Notes: generated by a model from the sequence alone, not told the origin. Counted from the first letter of the stretch, positions 26,795 through 36,024 are shown. The stretch: DNA of 64,000 bases from Hyunsoonleella flava (GCF_004310325.1 NZ_SIRT01000001.1:310001-374000), one strand, 5' to 3'. Numbers and translations: made by a program.

Positions 26795-27828
26795 TGAACA
26801 TTCAAGATTTGATAAGACCAATCGTTAAGGCACTAAAACCGTATTCATCCGCAAGAGATGAATATCAAGGTAATAGTGATGCTATGGTGTTTTTGGATGC
26901 GAATGAAAATCCTTTTGAGAATGGCGTGAATAGGTATCCAGACCCGCAACAGCGCACTGTAAAATCATTATTATCTAAAATTAAATCTATTCCTCAAAAA
27001 AATATTCTTTTAGGAAATGGTAGTGATGAGGTTTTAGATTTAATTTACAGAGCATTTTGTGAGCCTAATCAAGATAACATCATCACTTTACCGCCAACTT
27101 ATGGTATGTACAGTGTACTAGCAAATATCAACGCTATAACAATAAAAAGTGTGCAGCTGAATAATAGCTTTCAGCCTAAAGTTGATGAAATTCTAGAAAT
27201 ATCAGATGCTAACTCAAAATTATTGTTTTTATGTTCACCAAATAATCCAACAGGGAATAGTTTTGAAGCTAAATCAATTGAGCGTTTAATAAAAGAATTT
27301 AAAGGTGTTGTTGTTATTGATGAAGCTTACATTGATTTTTCAAAAGAAGAAAGTTGGGTGAGAAGATTAAAAGAATTCCCAAACCTAATAGTCACCCAAA
27401 CGCTTTCAAAGGCTTATGGGATGGCTGGAATTCGTTTAGGTATTTGTTATGCTTCAGAGGAAATTATTTCTGTTTTAAATCGGATAAAACCACCGTATAA
27501 TGTTAACGAGTTAACGCAACAAAAAGCAATTACGCAACTAGAACAAAACGAGTTAACACAACAGCAAGTAGCAGCAATATTAAGTGAGCGTGATGTTTTA
27601 GTAAAACAATTAGATGCTATTGATTTTGTTTCAAAAATATACCCTTCAGATGCTAATTTTATATTAGTAAAGGTTGATGATGCTACAAAGCGTTATAATC
27701 AATTGATAGAAAAAGGTATAGTAGTAAGAAATAGAACCACGCAACCAGGATGTGAAAATTGCTTGCGATTTACAGTTGGAACAAAAGACGAAAATGAGAA
27801 ATTAATTAAAGTGATGAAAACATTATAG
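26794..27828 (+). CDS. hisC: Histidinol-phosphate aminotransferase
   Basis: PLP-dependent transamination of imidazole-acetol phosphate. It is 344 residues. The PLP lysine is in TQTLSKAYGMAGIRLG (about residue 205); FLDANENPFENG, SPNNPTGN and VIDEAYIDF are present. The end of the gene (TAG at 27826-27828) lies in the first unit of a heptanucleotide repeat array. Confidence 0.96.
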   Translation: MNIQDLIRPIVKALKPYSSARDEYQGNSDAMVFLDANENPFENGVNRYPDPQQRTVKSLLSKIKSIPQKNILLGNGSDEVLDLIYRAFCEPNQDNIITLPPTYGMYSVLANINAITIKSVQLNNSFQPKVDEILEISDANSKLLFLCSPNNPTGNSFEAKSIERLIKEFKGVVVIDEAYIDFSKEESWVRRLKEFPNLIVTQTLSKAYGMAGIRLGICYASEEIISVLNRIKPPYNVNELTQQKAITQLEQNELTQQQVAAILSERDVLVKQLDAIDFVSKIYPSDANFILVKVDDATKRYNQLIEKGIVVRNRTTQPGCENCLRFTVGTKDENEKLIKVMKTL

Positions 27829-27887
27829 CTGTTAGCCATTAGCCGTTAGCCCTTTGCTAGTAGCTAAAAGCCAATAGCCAAAAGCTA
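27825..27887 (+). repeat. Heptanucleotide repeat array before hisB (nine units)
   Basis: Nine consecutive 7-base units, each with GC at positions 4-5 (consensus near WWAGCYA), starting in the hisC stop codon. The array stops five bases before the hisB ATG. Confidence 0.85.
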
Positions 27888-27892
27888 TAGAA

Positions 27893-29029
27893 ATGAAGAA
27901 AGTACTTTTTATCGATAGAGACGGAACATTGGTGCTAGAGCCACCTGTAGATTATCAATTAGATAGTTTAGAAAAATTAGAGTTCTACCCAAAAGTATTT
28001 CAATACATGGCTAAAATAGCCAGCGAATTGGATTATGAGTTGGTAATGGTAACCAATCAAGACGGTTTAGGAACAGATAGTTTTCCTGAAGACACGTTTT
28101 GGCCAGCTCAAAACAAAATTATTGATGCTTTTAAAAAAGAAGGTGTTGAGTTTTCGGCTATTCATATTGATAAAACGTTTCCGCATGAAAATGCAGATAC
28201 GCGTAAACCAAGAACAGGGCTTTTGACTCAGTATTTTTCAGAAGACTACGATTTACAAAACTCATTTGTTTTAGGTGATAGAATTACCGATATGGAATTA
28301 GCAAAAAACCTAGGAGCTAAAGGTATTTATTTATCTGAAGATCCAAATTTAGGAGCTGATGAGATTGAATCTTCACAACAAGAAATATTTGATTGTATAG
28401 CTCTAACAAGCACGGATTGGTCTGAGATATATGCATTTTTAAAAGCAGATGAACGCTCAGGAGGTCTAATTAGAAACACGAATGAAACTAAAATTGCTAT
28501 TCAATTAAACCTTGATGGTACTGGTAAAAGTAATATTGATACTGGACTCGCTTTTTTTGACCATATGTTAGATCAAATTGCGCGTCACGGACAATTAGAT
28601 TTAACTATTAAGGTAGATGGTGATTTAGAAGTTGATGAACACCATACTATAGAAGACACTGCTATTGCACTAGGAGAATTATTCAATAAAACTTTAGGAA
28701 ATAAATTAGGAATAGAACGTTACGGTTTTTGTTTGCCAATGGATGATTGTTATGCGCAAGCTGCAATAGATTTTGGAGGTAGAAACTGGTTAGTGTGGGA
28801 GGCTGATTTTAAACGTGAAATGATTGGTAAAATGCCAACAGAAATGTTTTATCACTTTTTTAAGTCTTTTACAGATGGTGCAAAATGTAATCTTAACATA
28901 AAAGCTGAGGGTACAAACGAACATCATAAAATTGAAGCGATTTTTAAAGTGTTTGCAAAAGCGATTAAAATGGCTGTGAAGCGAGATATTGAAAAAATGA
29001 TTTTGCCATCAACAAAAGGAATGCTATAA
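27893..29029 (+). CDS. hisB: Bifunctional histidinol-phosphatase / imidazoleglycerol-phosphate dehydratase
   Basis: 378 residues. The N-terminal HAD phosphatase (about 1-165) has FIDRDGTLV and the metal-binding [12 protein letters not shown]. The C-terminal dehydratase (about 190-378) has [28 protein letters not shown] and [18 protein letters not shown], whose His and Glu residues bind manganese. This is the fused form of enterics and many Bacteroidota. Confidence 0.97.
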   Translation: MKKVLFIDRDGTLVLEPPVDYQLDSLEKLEFYPKVFQYMAKIASELDYELVMVTNQDGLGTDSFPEDTFWPAQNKIIDAFKKEGVEFSAIHIDKTFPHENADTRKPRTGLLTQYFSEDYDLQNSFVLGDRITDMELAKNLGAKGIYLSEDPNLGADEIESSQQEIFDCIALTSTDWSEIYAFLKADERSGGLIRNTNETKIAIQLNLDGTGKSNIDTGLAFFDHMLDQIARHGQLDLTIKVDGDLEVDEHHTIEDTAIALGELFNKTLGNKLGIERYGFCLPMDDCYAQAAIDFGGRNWLVWEADFKREMIGKMPTEMFYHFFKSFTDGAKCNLNIKAEGTNEHHKIEAIFKVFAKAIKMAVKRDIEKMILPSTKGML

Positions 29030-29030
29030 A

Positions 29031-29086
29031 ATTGCTATTGGCCTTTCGCTGCTTGCTATAGGCTAAAGGCAAAAAGCTAAAAGCTT
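29031..29086 (+). repeat. Heptanucleotide repeat array before hisH (eight units)
   Basis: Eight units in exact 7-base register; GC occurs at 29034, 29041, 29048, 29055, 29062, 29069, 29076 and 29083. The array ends six bases before the hisH ATG. Confidence 0.85.
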
Positions 29087-29092
29087 TTAAAA

Positions 29093-29692
29093 ATGAAATT
29101 AGTTATAATAAATTACGGAGCTGGAAACATAAAGAGTATTCAGTTTGCTTTTAATCGTCTAGGATATGAGGCTATTTTATCAAATGATCCAGAGGAAATA
29201 AAAGCGGCCGATAAAGTAATATTTCCTGGAGTAGGCGAAGCAAGTTCAGCAATGAAAATGCTTAAGGAAAGTGGGTTGGATACGTTAATTCCAACACTTA
29301 AACAACCAGTATTAGGTATTTGTTTGGGGATGCAACTCATGTGTTTACATACCGAAGAAGGCGATACCGAAGGTTTAGGAATATTTCAAACCAAAGTAAA
29401 ACGCTTTTCAAATGATGTAAAAGTGCCGCAAATGGGGTGGAATATTATAAAGGAATTGAAATCTGATTTGTTTAAAGGCATAAAAGAAAACGAATACATG
29501 TATTTAGTGCATAGTTATTATGCTGAACATTGTAATGAAACCATAGCAGCAACGGATTATGAAATTAATTACGCTTCGGCATTACAACATAATAATTTTT
29601 ACGGCACCCAATTTCATCCAGAAAAAAGTGGAAACGAAGGGGCTAAAATATTAAGAAACTTTATAAATATGAAGCCTTTAGCATTAAGCTAA
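29093..29692 (+). CDS. hisH: Imidazole glycerol phosphate synthase, glutaminase subunit
   Basis: Class I glutamine amidotransferase that supplies ammonia to HisF. It is 199 residues. The nucleophile C77 is in [10 protein letters not shown], and the His-Glu pair is in [14 protein letters not shown]. The last residues, KPLALS, are encoded by heptanucleotide repeat units that run across the stop codon, so the C-terminus seems to have been extended by repeat growth. Confidence 0.96.
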   Translation: MKLVIINYGAGNIKSIQFAFNRLGYEAILSNDPEEIKAADKVIFPGVGEASSAMKMLKESGLDTLIPTLKQPVLGICLGMQLMCLHTEEGDTEGLGIFQTKVKRFSNDVKVPQMGWNIIKELKSDLFKGIKENEYMYLVHSYYAEHCNETIAATDYEINYASALQHNNFYGTQFHPEKSGNEGAKILRNFINMKPLALS

Positions 29693-29719
29693 TGGCCAAA
29701 GGCTAAAAGCCAAAAGTTA
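29671..29719 (+). repeat. Heptanucleotide repeat array across the hisH end, before hisA
   Basis: Seven units in 7-base register: GC at 29674, 29681, 29688, 29695, 29702 and 29709, and GT at 29716. The first three units are coding. The array ends four bases before the hisA ATG. Confidence 0.8.
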
Positions 29720-29723
29720 TAAA

Positions 29724-30452
29724 ATGAGAATAATACCAGCAATAGATATCATAGATGGAAAATGTGTAAGATTGTCGAAAGGCGATTATAGCACAAAGAA
29801 AATATACAACGAGAATCCACTGGAAATTGCAAAACAATATGAAGCTCATGGTATAGAGTATTTACATTTAGTGGATTTGGATGGCGCAAAGGCGAGTCAT
29901 ATCGTGAATCATAAGGTTTTGGAAACCATAGCTACTAAAACCAATTTAAAGATTGATTTTGGCGGTGGTTTAAAAACAGATGAAGATTTGCATATTGCTT
30001 TCGAATCTGGTGCAGGTCAAATTACAGGAGGAAGTATTGCTGTCAAAAAGCCTGAAGTATTTAAAAGTTGGTTGTCAAAATTTGGAGCAGACAAAATCAT
30101 TCTGGGGGCAGATGCTAATAATGAAAAAATAGCGATAAGCGGTTGGTTGGAAGAATCTGATGAAGAATTGATTCCGTTCGTTCAGAATTATATGAAAGAA
30201 GGTGTGCAATATGTGATTTGTACTGATATAGCAAAGGACGGTATGCTCGAGGGGCCTTCATTTGACTTATACAAGAAGATGTTAGGGGAATTGGATGGCG
30301 TAAAACTCATAGCTTCTGGAGGAATTTCTCAATTTAGTGAACTTCCAAAGCTAGCTGAATTAGGTTGCGAAGGAACAATAATCGGGAAGGCCATTTATGA
30401 GAATAAAATTAGTTTGAAACAACTTGAAAATTATATAGTAGATGCTAACTAA
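29724..30452 (+). CDS. hisA: ProFAR isomerase
   Basis: Opens the ribose of ProFAR to PRFAR. It is a 242-residue (beta-alpha)8 barrel. The catalytic acid is D8 ([14 protein letters not shown]); the second Asp is in [16 protein letters not shown]; phosphate loops are [11 protein letters not shown] and LIASGGISQ. The 3' end overlaps hisF by 11 bases. Confidence 0.96.
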   Translation: MRIIPAIDIIDGKCVRLSKGDYSTKKIYNENPLEIAKQYEAHGIEYLHLVDLDGAKASHIVNHKVLETIATKTNLKIDFGGGLKTDEDLHIAFESGAGQITGGSIAVKKPEVFKSWLSKFGADKIILGADANNEKIAISGWLEESDEELIPFVQNYMKEGVQYVICTDIAKDGMLEGPSFDLYKKMLGELDGVKLIASGGISQFSELPKLAELGCEGTIIGKAIYENKISLKQLENYIVDAN

Positions 30453-31197
30453 GCGAATTATACCTTGTTTAGATATCAAAAATGGACGCACCGTAAAAGG
30501 GGTTAACTTTGTTGACTTAAGAGACGCTGGAGATCCAGTAGAATTAGCCAAACAATATGCCGATCAAGGCGCTGACGAATTAGTGTTCTTAGATATTACT
30601 GCTACTCTTGAAGCGCGTGCCACGACTTTAGAAATGGTATTGCATGTGGCAGAACAGGTAAACATACCCTTTACAGTAGGCGGTGGTATTTCTTCGGTAG
30701 AACACGTAGACGCTCTACTAAAAAATGGCGCTGATAAAGTATCTGTTAACTCTTCAGCGGTAAAAAGGCCAGAACTTGTAAATGAATTGGCGGATAAATT
30801 TGGAAGTCAATGTGTAGTTGTTGCTATTGACGCAAAAAAAATAGATAATGATTGGTTTGTACATCTTGCTGGAGGCACAATCCCTACAGATATTAAACTG
30901 TTTGAATGGGCTAAAGAAGTTGAGAAACGAGGTGCTGGCGAAATATTATTCACATCCATGAATCATGACGGTACCAAAAATGGTTTTGCTAATGAAGCTT
31001 TAGCTAAATTATCAGACATATTAAATATTCCAATTATTGCATCTGGAGGCGCAGGAAATGTGCAACATTTTGTAGATACCTTTAAAGAAGGTAAATCAGA
31101 TGCAGCATTGGCGGCTAGTGTTTTTCACTTTGGTGAAATTCCAATACCTGAGTTGAAAAAAGAATTAAAGAAACAAGATATAGTGGTACGACTATGA
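30442..31197 (+). CDS. hisF: Imidazole glycerol phosphate synthase, cyclase subunit
   Basis: Condenses PRFAR with ammonia from HisH to form the imidazole ring and AICAR. It is 251 residues. Catalytic D11 is in [15 protein letters not shown]; the second Asp (about 129) is in VVVAIDAKK; phosphate loops are TVGGGISS and ASGGAGN. The stop overlaps the next start as ATGA. Confidence 0.97.
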   Translation: MLTKRIIPCLDIKNGRTVKGVNFVDLRDAGDPVELAKQYADQGADELVFLDITATLEARATTLEMVLHVAEQVNIPFTVGGGISSVEHVDALLKNGADKVSVNSSAVKRPELVNELADKFGSQCVVVAIDAKKIDNDWFVHLAGGTIPTDIKLFEWAKEVEKRGAGEILFTSMNHDGTKNGFANEALAKLSDILNIPIIASGGAGNVQHFVDTFKEGKSDAALAASVFHFGEIPIPELKKELKKQDIVVRL

Positions 31198-31529
31198 AAA
31201 AATTATTTCTAGATGATGTCAGAGAAATAGAGATGGTTTACGATAAATCTATGGAGAGTGAATTTGATATTGTCAGAACTTATGAGGCTTTTGTTGAATA
31301 CATTAAAAAAAATGGTTTGCCTGATTTTATAAGTTTTGATAATGATTTAGGTCTTGATCGTGCTAATAATTTAGCCCCAGATGGATATGCCGCTGCGAAA
31401 TGGTTAGTATATGAATCAGGTCTGGATTTGACTAACCTTAAGTTTAAAGTACATTCTGCAAACCCAGTAGCAGCTGAACAAATAAAAGGGCTTTTAAATA
31501 ACTATATGAACTATCTTAATAAAAAATAA
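31194..31529 (+). CDS. Small receiver-like protein inside the his operon (cREC family)
   Basis: 111 residues that look like the cyclic-phosphate-processing receiver (cREC) family: FLDDVREIE at the N-terminus, then [13 protein letters not shown] (about 43-55), [13 protein letters not shown] and [13 protein letters not shown]. The receiver-like Asp positions are kept. It overlaps hisF by four bases and is one base before hisIE, so it is certainly co-translated with the his genes. No known role in histidine synthesis. The family call is from motif memory. Confidence 0.72.
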   Translation: MKKLFLDDVREIEMVYDKSMESEFDIVRTYEAFVEYIKKNGLPDFISFDNDLGLDRANNLAPDGYAAAKWLVYESGLDLTNLKFKVHSANPVAAEQIKGLLNNYMNYLNKK

Positions 31530-31530
31530 G

Positions 31531-32124
31531 ATGACTATAAAATACGACGATAACGGATTAGTCCCAGCTATCATTCAAGATGCCACAACAAAAAATGTAT
31601 TGATGTTGGGCTATATGAATGAAGAAGCCTATCAGAAAACATTAGATACCAAAAAAGTAACGTTTTTTAGCAGAAGCAAGCAGCGTTTGTGGACAAAGGG
31701 AGAAGAAAGCGGTAATTTTTTAAACCTATTAGATATTAAAAATGATTGTGATAATGATTCATTGTTAATTCAAGTAAATCCAGTTGGCCCCACTTGTCAT
31801 ACTGGTACAGATACTTGTTGGAAGGAGGAAAATAACTCGTCTTACGGATTCTTTTCAACCTTAGAAGATGTGATTGCAGAGCGTGTAGCCAATAAAGATA
31901 CTACAAAATCATATGTAGCAAGTTTGTTTTCAAAAGGTATTAATAAAATTGCGCAAAAAGTAGGTGAGGAGGCAGTTGAAACAGTTATTGAGGCTATGGA
32001 CAATAATGATGAGCTGTTCTTGTATGAGTCGGCAGATTTACTATTTCACTACTTAATGCTACTACAAGCTAAAGGTTTTACATTAAAGGATATTGAAAAA
32101 GAACTTAAAGGACGACACAAATAA
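31531..32124 (+). CDS. hisIE: Bifunctional phosphoribosyl-AMP cyclohydrolase / phosphoribosyl-ATP pyrophosphatase
   Basis: Steps two and three of the pathway. It is 197 residues. The HisI domain (about 1-105) has VLMLGYMNEEAY, FFSRSKQRLWTKGE, DNDSLLIQVNPVGPTCHTG and the zinc Cys in DTCW. The HisE domain (about 110-197) has KVGEEAVETVIEA and ESADLLFHYLMLL. Last gene of the operon, followed by a terminator. Confidence 0.97.
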   Translation: MTIKYDDNGLVPAIIQDATTKNVLMLGYMNEEAYQKTLDTKKVTFFSRSKQRLWTKGEESGNFLNLLDIKNDCDNDSLLIQVNPVGPTCHTGTDTCWKEENNSSYGFFSTLEDVIAERVANKDTTKSYVASLFSKGINKIAQKVGEEAVETVIEAMDNNDELFLYESADLLFHYLMLLQAKGFTLKDIEKELKGRHK

Positions 32125-32127
32125 TCA

Positions 32128-32159
32128 AAAAAGGCTTTAGGATTTTCTAAAGCCTTTTT
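32128..32159. terminator. Bidirectional terminator after hisIE
   Basis: AAAAAGGCTTTAG (32128-32140) is the perfect complement of CTAAAGCCTTTTT (32147-32159) around a 6-base loop. It serves hisIE and the convergent membrane-protein gene. Confidence 0.9.
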
Positions 32160-32177
32160 AATTGGGTTTAACTGTAT

Positions 32178-32597
32178 CTACGATAACCAGCCATTTGCCT
32201 CAGATTTTCTAGCAAACCACACAAAGAAAAAGGCCAGAACAAGAATCATGATAGTCATACCAATGCTAGACGCGTAACCATTTATTAAAATGTATCCCAT
32301 TTGCACAATTACGGCTAATAGAGATAATAACCATAGTTTAACCGACCATGATTTTCTGAGTAATAATCCAATGGCAGCTAGTGTACCAGCAAAAACGGCA
32401 ATAGCAAATGCAGCGGTGACCCAAGCTGGCATATTCGCAGCAATTTCCAATTGCTCTGGACTGTACATGGCGCGGTAACTTTCGGTATCGTATGCTTGTT
32501 GTAGATATTGGTTAACACCTATACCGTTCCATACTAAAGCAATAACGCTCACTATCCAAAACCATATTGGGGCTTTGTTTGATGTAGAATTCGACAT
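32178..32597 (-). CDS. Small four-helix membrane protein of unknown function
   Basis: 139 residues with hydrophobic segments at about 11-29, 60-80, 86-105 and 111-129. A soluble loop between the first two reads DTESYRAMYSPEQLEIAANMP. Proteins of this shape are common in Bacteroidota and are sometimes labelled sugar transporter without evidence. No function is assigned. Confidence 0.7.
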   Translation of the reverse strand: MSNSTSNKAPIWFWIVSVIALVWNGIGVNQYLQQAYDTESYRAMYSPEQLEIAANMPAWVTAAFAIAVFAGTLAAIGLLLRKSWSVKLWLLSLLAVIVQMGYILINGYASSIGMTIMILVLAFFFVWFARKSEANGWLS

Positions 32598-32692
32598 ATT
32601 TTAAAGTATTTAGTTAGTAAATAGGTATACAAGTTATAAATTTTTTGACACTATAGATAAATAGATTACTTTCCAATTTCTTTTTACACTAA

Positions 32693-33478
32693 ATGAAAAA
32701 ATATTTTTACGTTATAAATATTCAGTATTTAGGGTATCGTTTTCATGGTTGGCAAAAGCAACCAAATTTAAAAACGCTGCATTTAATGATAGATCGTACC
32801 CTTAATTACATCTTGGAAGGCAAATATTTTAAAACCTTAACTTCTGGAAGAACAGACGCTATGGTTTCGGCAGAACAAGCTGCTTTTGAGCTATTCCTGC
32901 AAGAACCACTAGTGGATGAGAAAGCGTTTTTAGCCTTGTTTAACTATAATTTACCACAGGATATTCGCGCTTTAAGCATCAGAGAGGTAGCGGCTGATTT
33001 TAATATTATCCAGCACTCCAAGATTAAAGAATATTTGTATCTATTCACTTTTGGTGAAAAATGTCACCCGTTTTGCGCACCTATTATGACAACTATTTTG
33101 GACGATTTGGATGTTAACATCATGAAGCAAGGAGCAAAACTGTTTGAAGGTGAACATTATTTATGGTCCTATTGCTATAAGCCTACCGAAAATGGTGTTT
33201 ACACTAGGGAAATTTTGCAATGCGAACTAGTAGAAAATGATATTTATACCGCCAATTATTTTCCGAAACACTCGTATTTACTGCGTATTAAAGGTAAGGG
33301 CTTTATGCGAAATCAGATTCGATTGATGATGGGAACTTTGATTGATTTAGGGAAAGGGAAATTAACGCTTCAAGATATTAAGGATAGTTTGGTTCCTGAG
33401 AGCAGAATTAAGATGGATTATATTGCGCCTGCTTCGGGGTTGATATTGAATTCTGTGGAGTTTGAAAGCGCCTCTTAA
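32693..33478 (+). CDS. TruA-family tRNA pseudouridine synthase, divergent
   Basis: 261 residues. The TruA fold shows in YLGYRFHGWQKQPNLKTL and RNQIRLMMGTLIDLGKGKL. The catalytic Asp is kept in TSGRTDAMVSA, but the residues after it differ from the GRTDAGVHA of E. coli TruA (Gly and His replaced by Met and Ser). It may be the main TruA or a paralogue with another site preference; this cannot be decided without the rest of the genome. The gene ends inside a GC-richer intergenic stretch. Confidence 0.82.
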   Translation: MKKYFYVINIQYLGYRFHGWQKQPNLKTLHLMIDRTLNYILEGKYFKTLTSGRTDAMVSAEQAAFELFLQEPLVDEKAFLALFNYNLPQDIRALSIREVAADFNIIQHSKIKEYLYLFTFGEKCHPFCAPIMTTILDDLDVNIMKQGAKLFEGEHYLWSYCYKPTENGVYTREILQCELVENDIYTANYFPKHSYLLRIKGKGFMRNQIRLMMGTLIDLGKGKLTLQDIKDSLVPESRIKMDYIAPASGLILNSVEFESAS

Positions 33479-33576
33479 TCTCCCCAAAAAAGGAGAAACA
33501 CTTTCCTTGAAAAATAATTTAGAGTTAGGTTCCTTCCCTTTTGGGAGTAAAGGTAGGGGCTCCAATTGAGTGAGTT

Positions 33577-33668
33577 GCGCTAGGGATAGTAGCGGCAGCT
33601 TTTGGCGAGGCGTGCATCGAGCCAAAACTATTAGCGGATAGCCTGACCCCTTGTGGGTAGCGCCCAAA
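33577..33668 (+). repeat. Dispersed intergenic element, copy A
   Basis: Begins GCGCTAGGGATAGTAGCGGC and ends TGGGTAGCGCCCAAA, with CCTGACCCC inside. It is one of three copies in the window (others at 35811-35904 and 61023-61130). The whole 33479-33834 gap has no gene: before this element is a short hairpin-rich stretch (CCTTCCCTTTTGGGAG near 33531-33546), and after it AT-rich DNA leading to the dps gene. Confidence 0.75.
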
Positions 33669-33834
33669 TTAATTAACACCTAATTCTCTTAAAATCCTTT
33701 AACATCTATAATTTTATTTAACATAATTTAAGTTAAATAAATCTTAATGCTGTTAAACCCTGTTAAAGCGCTTGACAAAACGTGTTTTTCCTATAGTTTA
33801 TTAATGAGTTTAATTTAAAACACAAAAAAATATT

Positions 33835-34338
33835 ATGAGCTATTTGAACATGAATGATGATGAATTAATGCCAGTGGTGGTTGAATTAAATGTTTTATTA
33901 GCTGACTACCACGTGTATTATCAAAAATTAAGAAGTAAGCATTGGAATATAATCGGGAAGAATTTTTTCGATTTGCACGAAAAGTTTGAGGAGATGTACA
34001 ACGATGCAAAAGTTAAAATTGATGAAATTGCAGAACGTATTTTAACATTACGTTTTCATCCGATGAGTAAATTGGAAGATTACCTAAAAACGTCTGCTAT
34101 TATAGAAGAAGCACCGTTAAAAGAAGATCAAGATATGGTTGAAGATACCTTGAACGACCACAAATTATTACTGGCTCAGATGAGTAAAGTAATCGAAAAA
34201 GCAGAAACTATTTCTGATGAGGGAACCATTGACTTGATGGGGGCATACATTAGAGAACTTGAAAAAACAAGTTGGATGCTAAATGCATGGACCAAAAAGA
34301 CTTCAGAGAATTTAAAGGAAAGTGTTGTTGAGGCATAA
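33835..34338 (+). CDS. dps: Dps-family DNA-binding ferritin-like protein
   Basis: Dodecameric iron-storage and DNA-protection protein. It is 167 residues of four-helix bundle. The inter-subunit ferroxidase residues are in KLRSKHWNIIGKNFFDLHEKFEEMY (His, His, Asp/Glu pattern) and DEIAERI. The N-terminal tail is short and only weakly charged, so DNA binding is not certain. It is followed by the MscS gene on the same strand. Confidence 0.9.
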   Translation: MSYLNMNDDELMPVVVELNVLLADYHVYYQKLRSKHWNIIGKNFFDLHEKFEEMYNDAKVKIDEIAERILTLRFHPMSKLEDYLKTSAIIEEAPLKEDQDMVEDTLNDHKLLLAQMSKVIEKAETISDEGTIDLMGAYIRELEKTSWMLNAWTKKTSENLKESVVEA

Positions 34339-34393
34339 CAATTTATGCTAATTCTGAACTCGAAACAATAGTAACCTTTAAAATTTAAAGACT

Positions 34394-35296
34394 ATGGAAA
34401 GTACAATGTCTACGGCATTTGATAACTTAATAGATAAACTTCAAGGCTGGGTAAGTGCCGTAATAGAAAACATACCAAATTTAATTCTGGCCATTTTGGT
34501 AATGACAGCCTCTTATTTTGTAGCCAGATATACCAGAAAACTAATATTAAAACTTGTTGAGAGCAGAGTGCCTCAAAAATCTATTGCTACTATTATTGCT
34601 AAAATTTCAGCAGTTGTAGTGGTAGTCGCAGGATTATTTCTAGCATTAGGAATTATGAACCTGAGTAAAATGCTTACCTCATTGCTAGCAGGTGCCGGTG
34701 TTGCTGGTTTAGCTGTTGGTTTGGCACTTCAAGGTACATTGTCAAACACGTTTGCAGGTGTAGTAATATCGTTTAGAAAGCGTATACAGCTTGGAAATTG
34801 GGTAGAAACCAATGGGTATTCAGGTGAAGTTATTGACGTGAATTTAAAAGAATTTGTTTTGAAGGAAGCTGACAACAATATTGTTGTGATTCCAAATAAA
34901 ATGATTCTTGAAAATCCTTTAAAAAATTATTCACTGACCACCAGAATGCGTGTGTTTTTAGAATGCGGTGTTGGGTACGAATCTGATCTAGAAGAAGTAA
35001 AGCGTCTTACTAAAGAAGTGATTGCTAATACTTTTGACCAAGTAGAAGATTCAGATGATGTTGAGTTCTATTATACCGAATTTGGCGATAGTTCCATCAA
35101 CTATCTATGTAGATTTTGGATTGACGCCGAAAGTATGTTGGAAAAGTTAAATGCTAAAACTAAGGCTATTATTGAAATAAAGAAAGCCTACGACAAAGCA
35201 GGAATTAATATTCCGTTCCCTATCCGCACTTTGGAATTTAACAACAAACTAGCGTTTGATGATGCTGTTATGGAAAATCAATTCTCTAATAACTAG
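34394..35296 (+). CDS. MscS-type small-conductance mechanosensitive channel
   Basis: 300 residues. Three N-terminal helices (about 22-44, 62-84 and 88-112) include the pore-lining glycine/alanine-rich TM3 (LLAGAGVAGLAVGLALQGTLSNTFAGVV). The beta domain (RIQLGNWVETNGYSGEVIDVNL) and the C-terminal vestibule follow. Protects cells from hypo-osmotic shock. It is part of a stress-type cluster with dps and two small genes. Confidence 0.93.
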   Translation: MESTMSTAFDNLIDKLQGWVSAVIENIPNLILAILVMTASYFVARYTRKLILKLVESRVPQKSIATIIAKISAVVVVVAGLFLALGIMNLSKMLTSLLAGAGVAGLAVGLALQGTLSNTFAGVVISFRKRIQLGNWVETNGYSGEVIDVNLKEFVLKEADNNIVVIPNKMILENPLKNYSLTTRMRVFLECGVGYESDLEEVKRLTKEVIANTFDQVEDSDDVEFYYTEFGDSSINYLCRFWIDAESMLEKLNAKTKAIIEIKKAYDKAGINIPFPIRTLEFNNKLAFDDAVMENQFSNN

Positions 35297-35351
35297 AGTA
35301 GATTTATCTAGCCAGATAAATTATTTAGTCGAATCTTTAAAAAAATAAATT

Positions 35352-35513
35352 ATGCTACGTTGGACAATAACGTTTGTAATAATCGCTTTAATTGCTGGAG
35401 TACTAGGTTTTGGTGGTATTGCAGGAGCATCAGCTGGAATAGCTAAAATATGTTTCTATATATTCATTATACTCTTTGTATTATCGTTATTAAAGGGATT
35501 ACTCAAGAAATAA
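35352..35513 (+). CDS. Small DUF1328-like membrane protein
   Basis: 53 residues, [20 protein letters not shown] at the start, then a [12 protein letters not shown] turn and a second hydrophobic helix ending LKGLLKK. Length and pattern match the DUF1328 (YtjA-like) family of two-helix inner-membrane proteins. It lies 55 bases after the MscS gene. Function unknown; often in stress-related neighbourhoods. Confidence 0.82.
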   Translation: MLRWTITFVIIALIAGVLGFGGIAGASAGIAKICFYIFIILFVLSLLKGLLKK

Positions 35514-35544
35514 AAATTATAATTAACCATAAAATTTAAAAATC

Positions 35545-35718
35545 ATGAAAAAAATCATATTAGCCTTAGCCTTGTTATTTACGGTATCAACAGTATTTAC
35601 AAGTTGTAGGGAAAAGAAAACCGAAGACAAAATTGAAGAAGCAGTAAAAGAGGTGAAAGATGAAACAAAAGATGCTGTTGAAGAAGTGAAAGATGAAGTT
35701 GATGACGCCACACACTAA
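35545..35718 (+). CDS. Small lipoprotein with a charged coiled-coil tail
   Basis: 57 residues. A lipoprotein signal peptide ends at a lipobox (VFTSC, Cys21). A Lys/Glu/Asp-rich helix follows, with repeats of the EAVKEVKDETKDAVEEVKDE type. It is 31 bases after the DUF1328 gene and before a terminator, so it closes the mscS operon. It looks like the small entericidin- or YtxH-like envelope stress proteins, but no firm family can be named. Confidence 0.72.
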   Translation: MKKIILALALLFTVSTVFTSCREKKTEDKIEEAVKEVKDETKDAVEEVKDEVDDATH

Positions 35719-35757
35719 TACGCGGAATAATTTATAATTCTTCGTGTTAAGATAATT

Positions 35758-35787
35758 AAAAAGTCTCGAGGCAACTCGGGGCTTTTT
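35758..35787 (+). terminator. Intrinsic terminator after the mscS operon
   Basis: AAAAAGTCTCGAG (35758-35770) pairs with CTCGGGGCTTTTT (35775-35787) with two G-U pairs and a GCAA tetraloop. Confidence 0.85.
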
Positions 35788-35810
35788 GCATTTTATTTCA
35801 TTAGAGGTTT

Positions 35811-35904
35811 TTTTGGGCGTGCCCCCTTCTTAGGTCGGGGTCGGGCTTTCCGCTATATCTTTTTCTCGTGGCTCAAAAAAGGATGCCGCTGCAATCCCTC
35901 ACGC
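35811..35904 (-). repeat. Dispersed intergenic element, copy B
   Basis: On the minus strand it begins GCGTGAGGGATTGCAGCGGC and ends GGGGGCACGCCCAAA, with GGAAAGCCCGACCCC inside, matching copies A and C. It follows the mscS-operon terminator. The rest of the 35719-36024 gap holds nothing else recognisable. Confidence 0.78.
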
Positions 35905-36024
35905 GGGCAAGTTTGCTTAGGTCATAGCTCAAACTTTAAATTAGGTTTAAATCTACAAATACAAATCACTAAAACAATAACCTACTTTTTGTATTTTAGA
36001 ACAATATTAATTCAGATAGCAATC

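Noticed and set aside
27825-27887. CRISPR-like array
   Set aside because: The repeats are 7 bases with no unique spacers, and no cas genes are present in the window.
33772-33797. TTGACA and TATAGT before dps as a sigma70-type promoter
   Set aside because: The spacer is 14 bases, too short for that class, and this phylum uses TAnnTTTG-type promoters.
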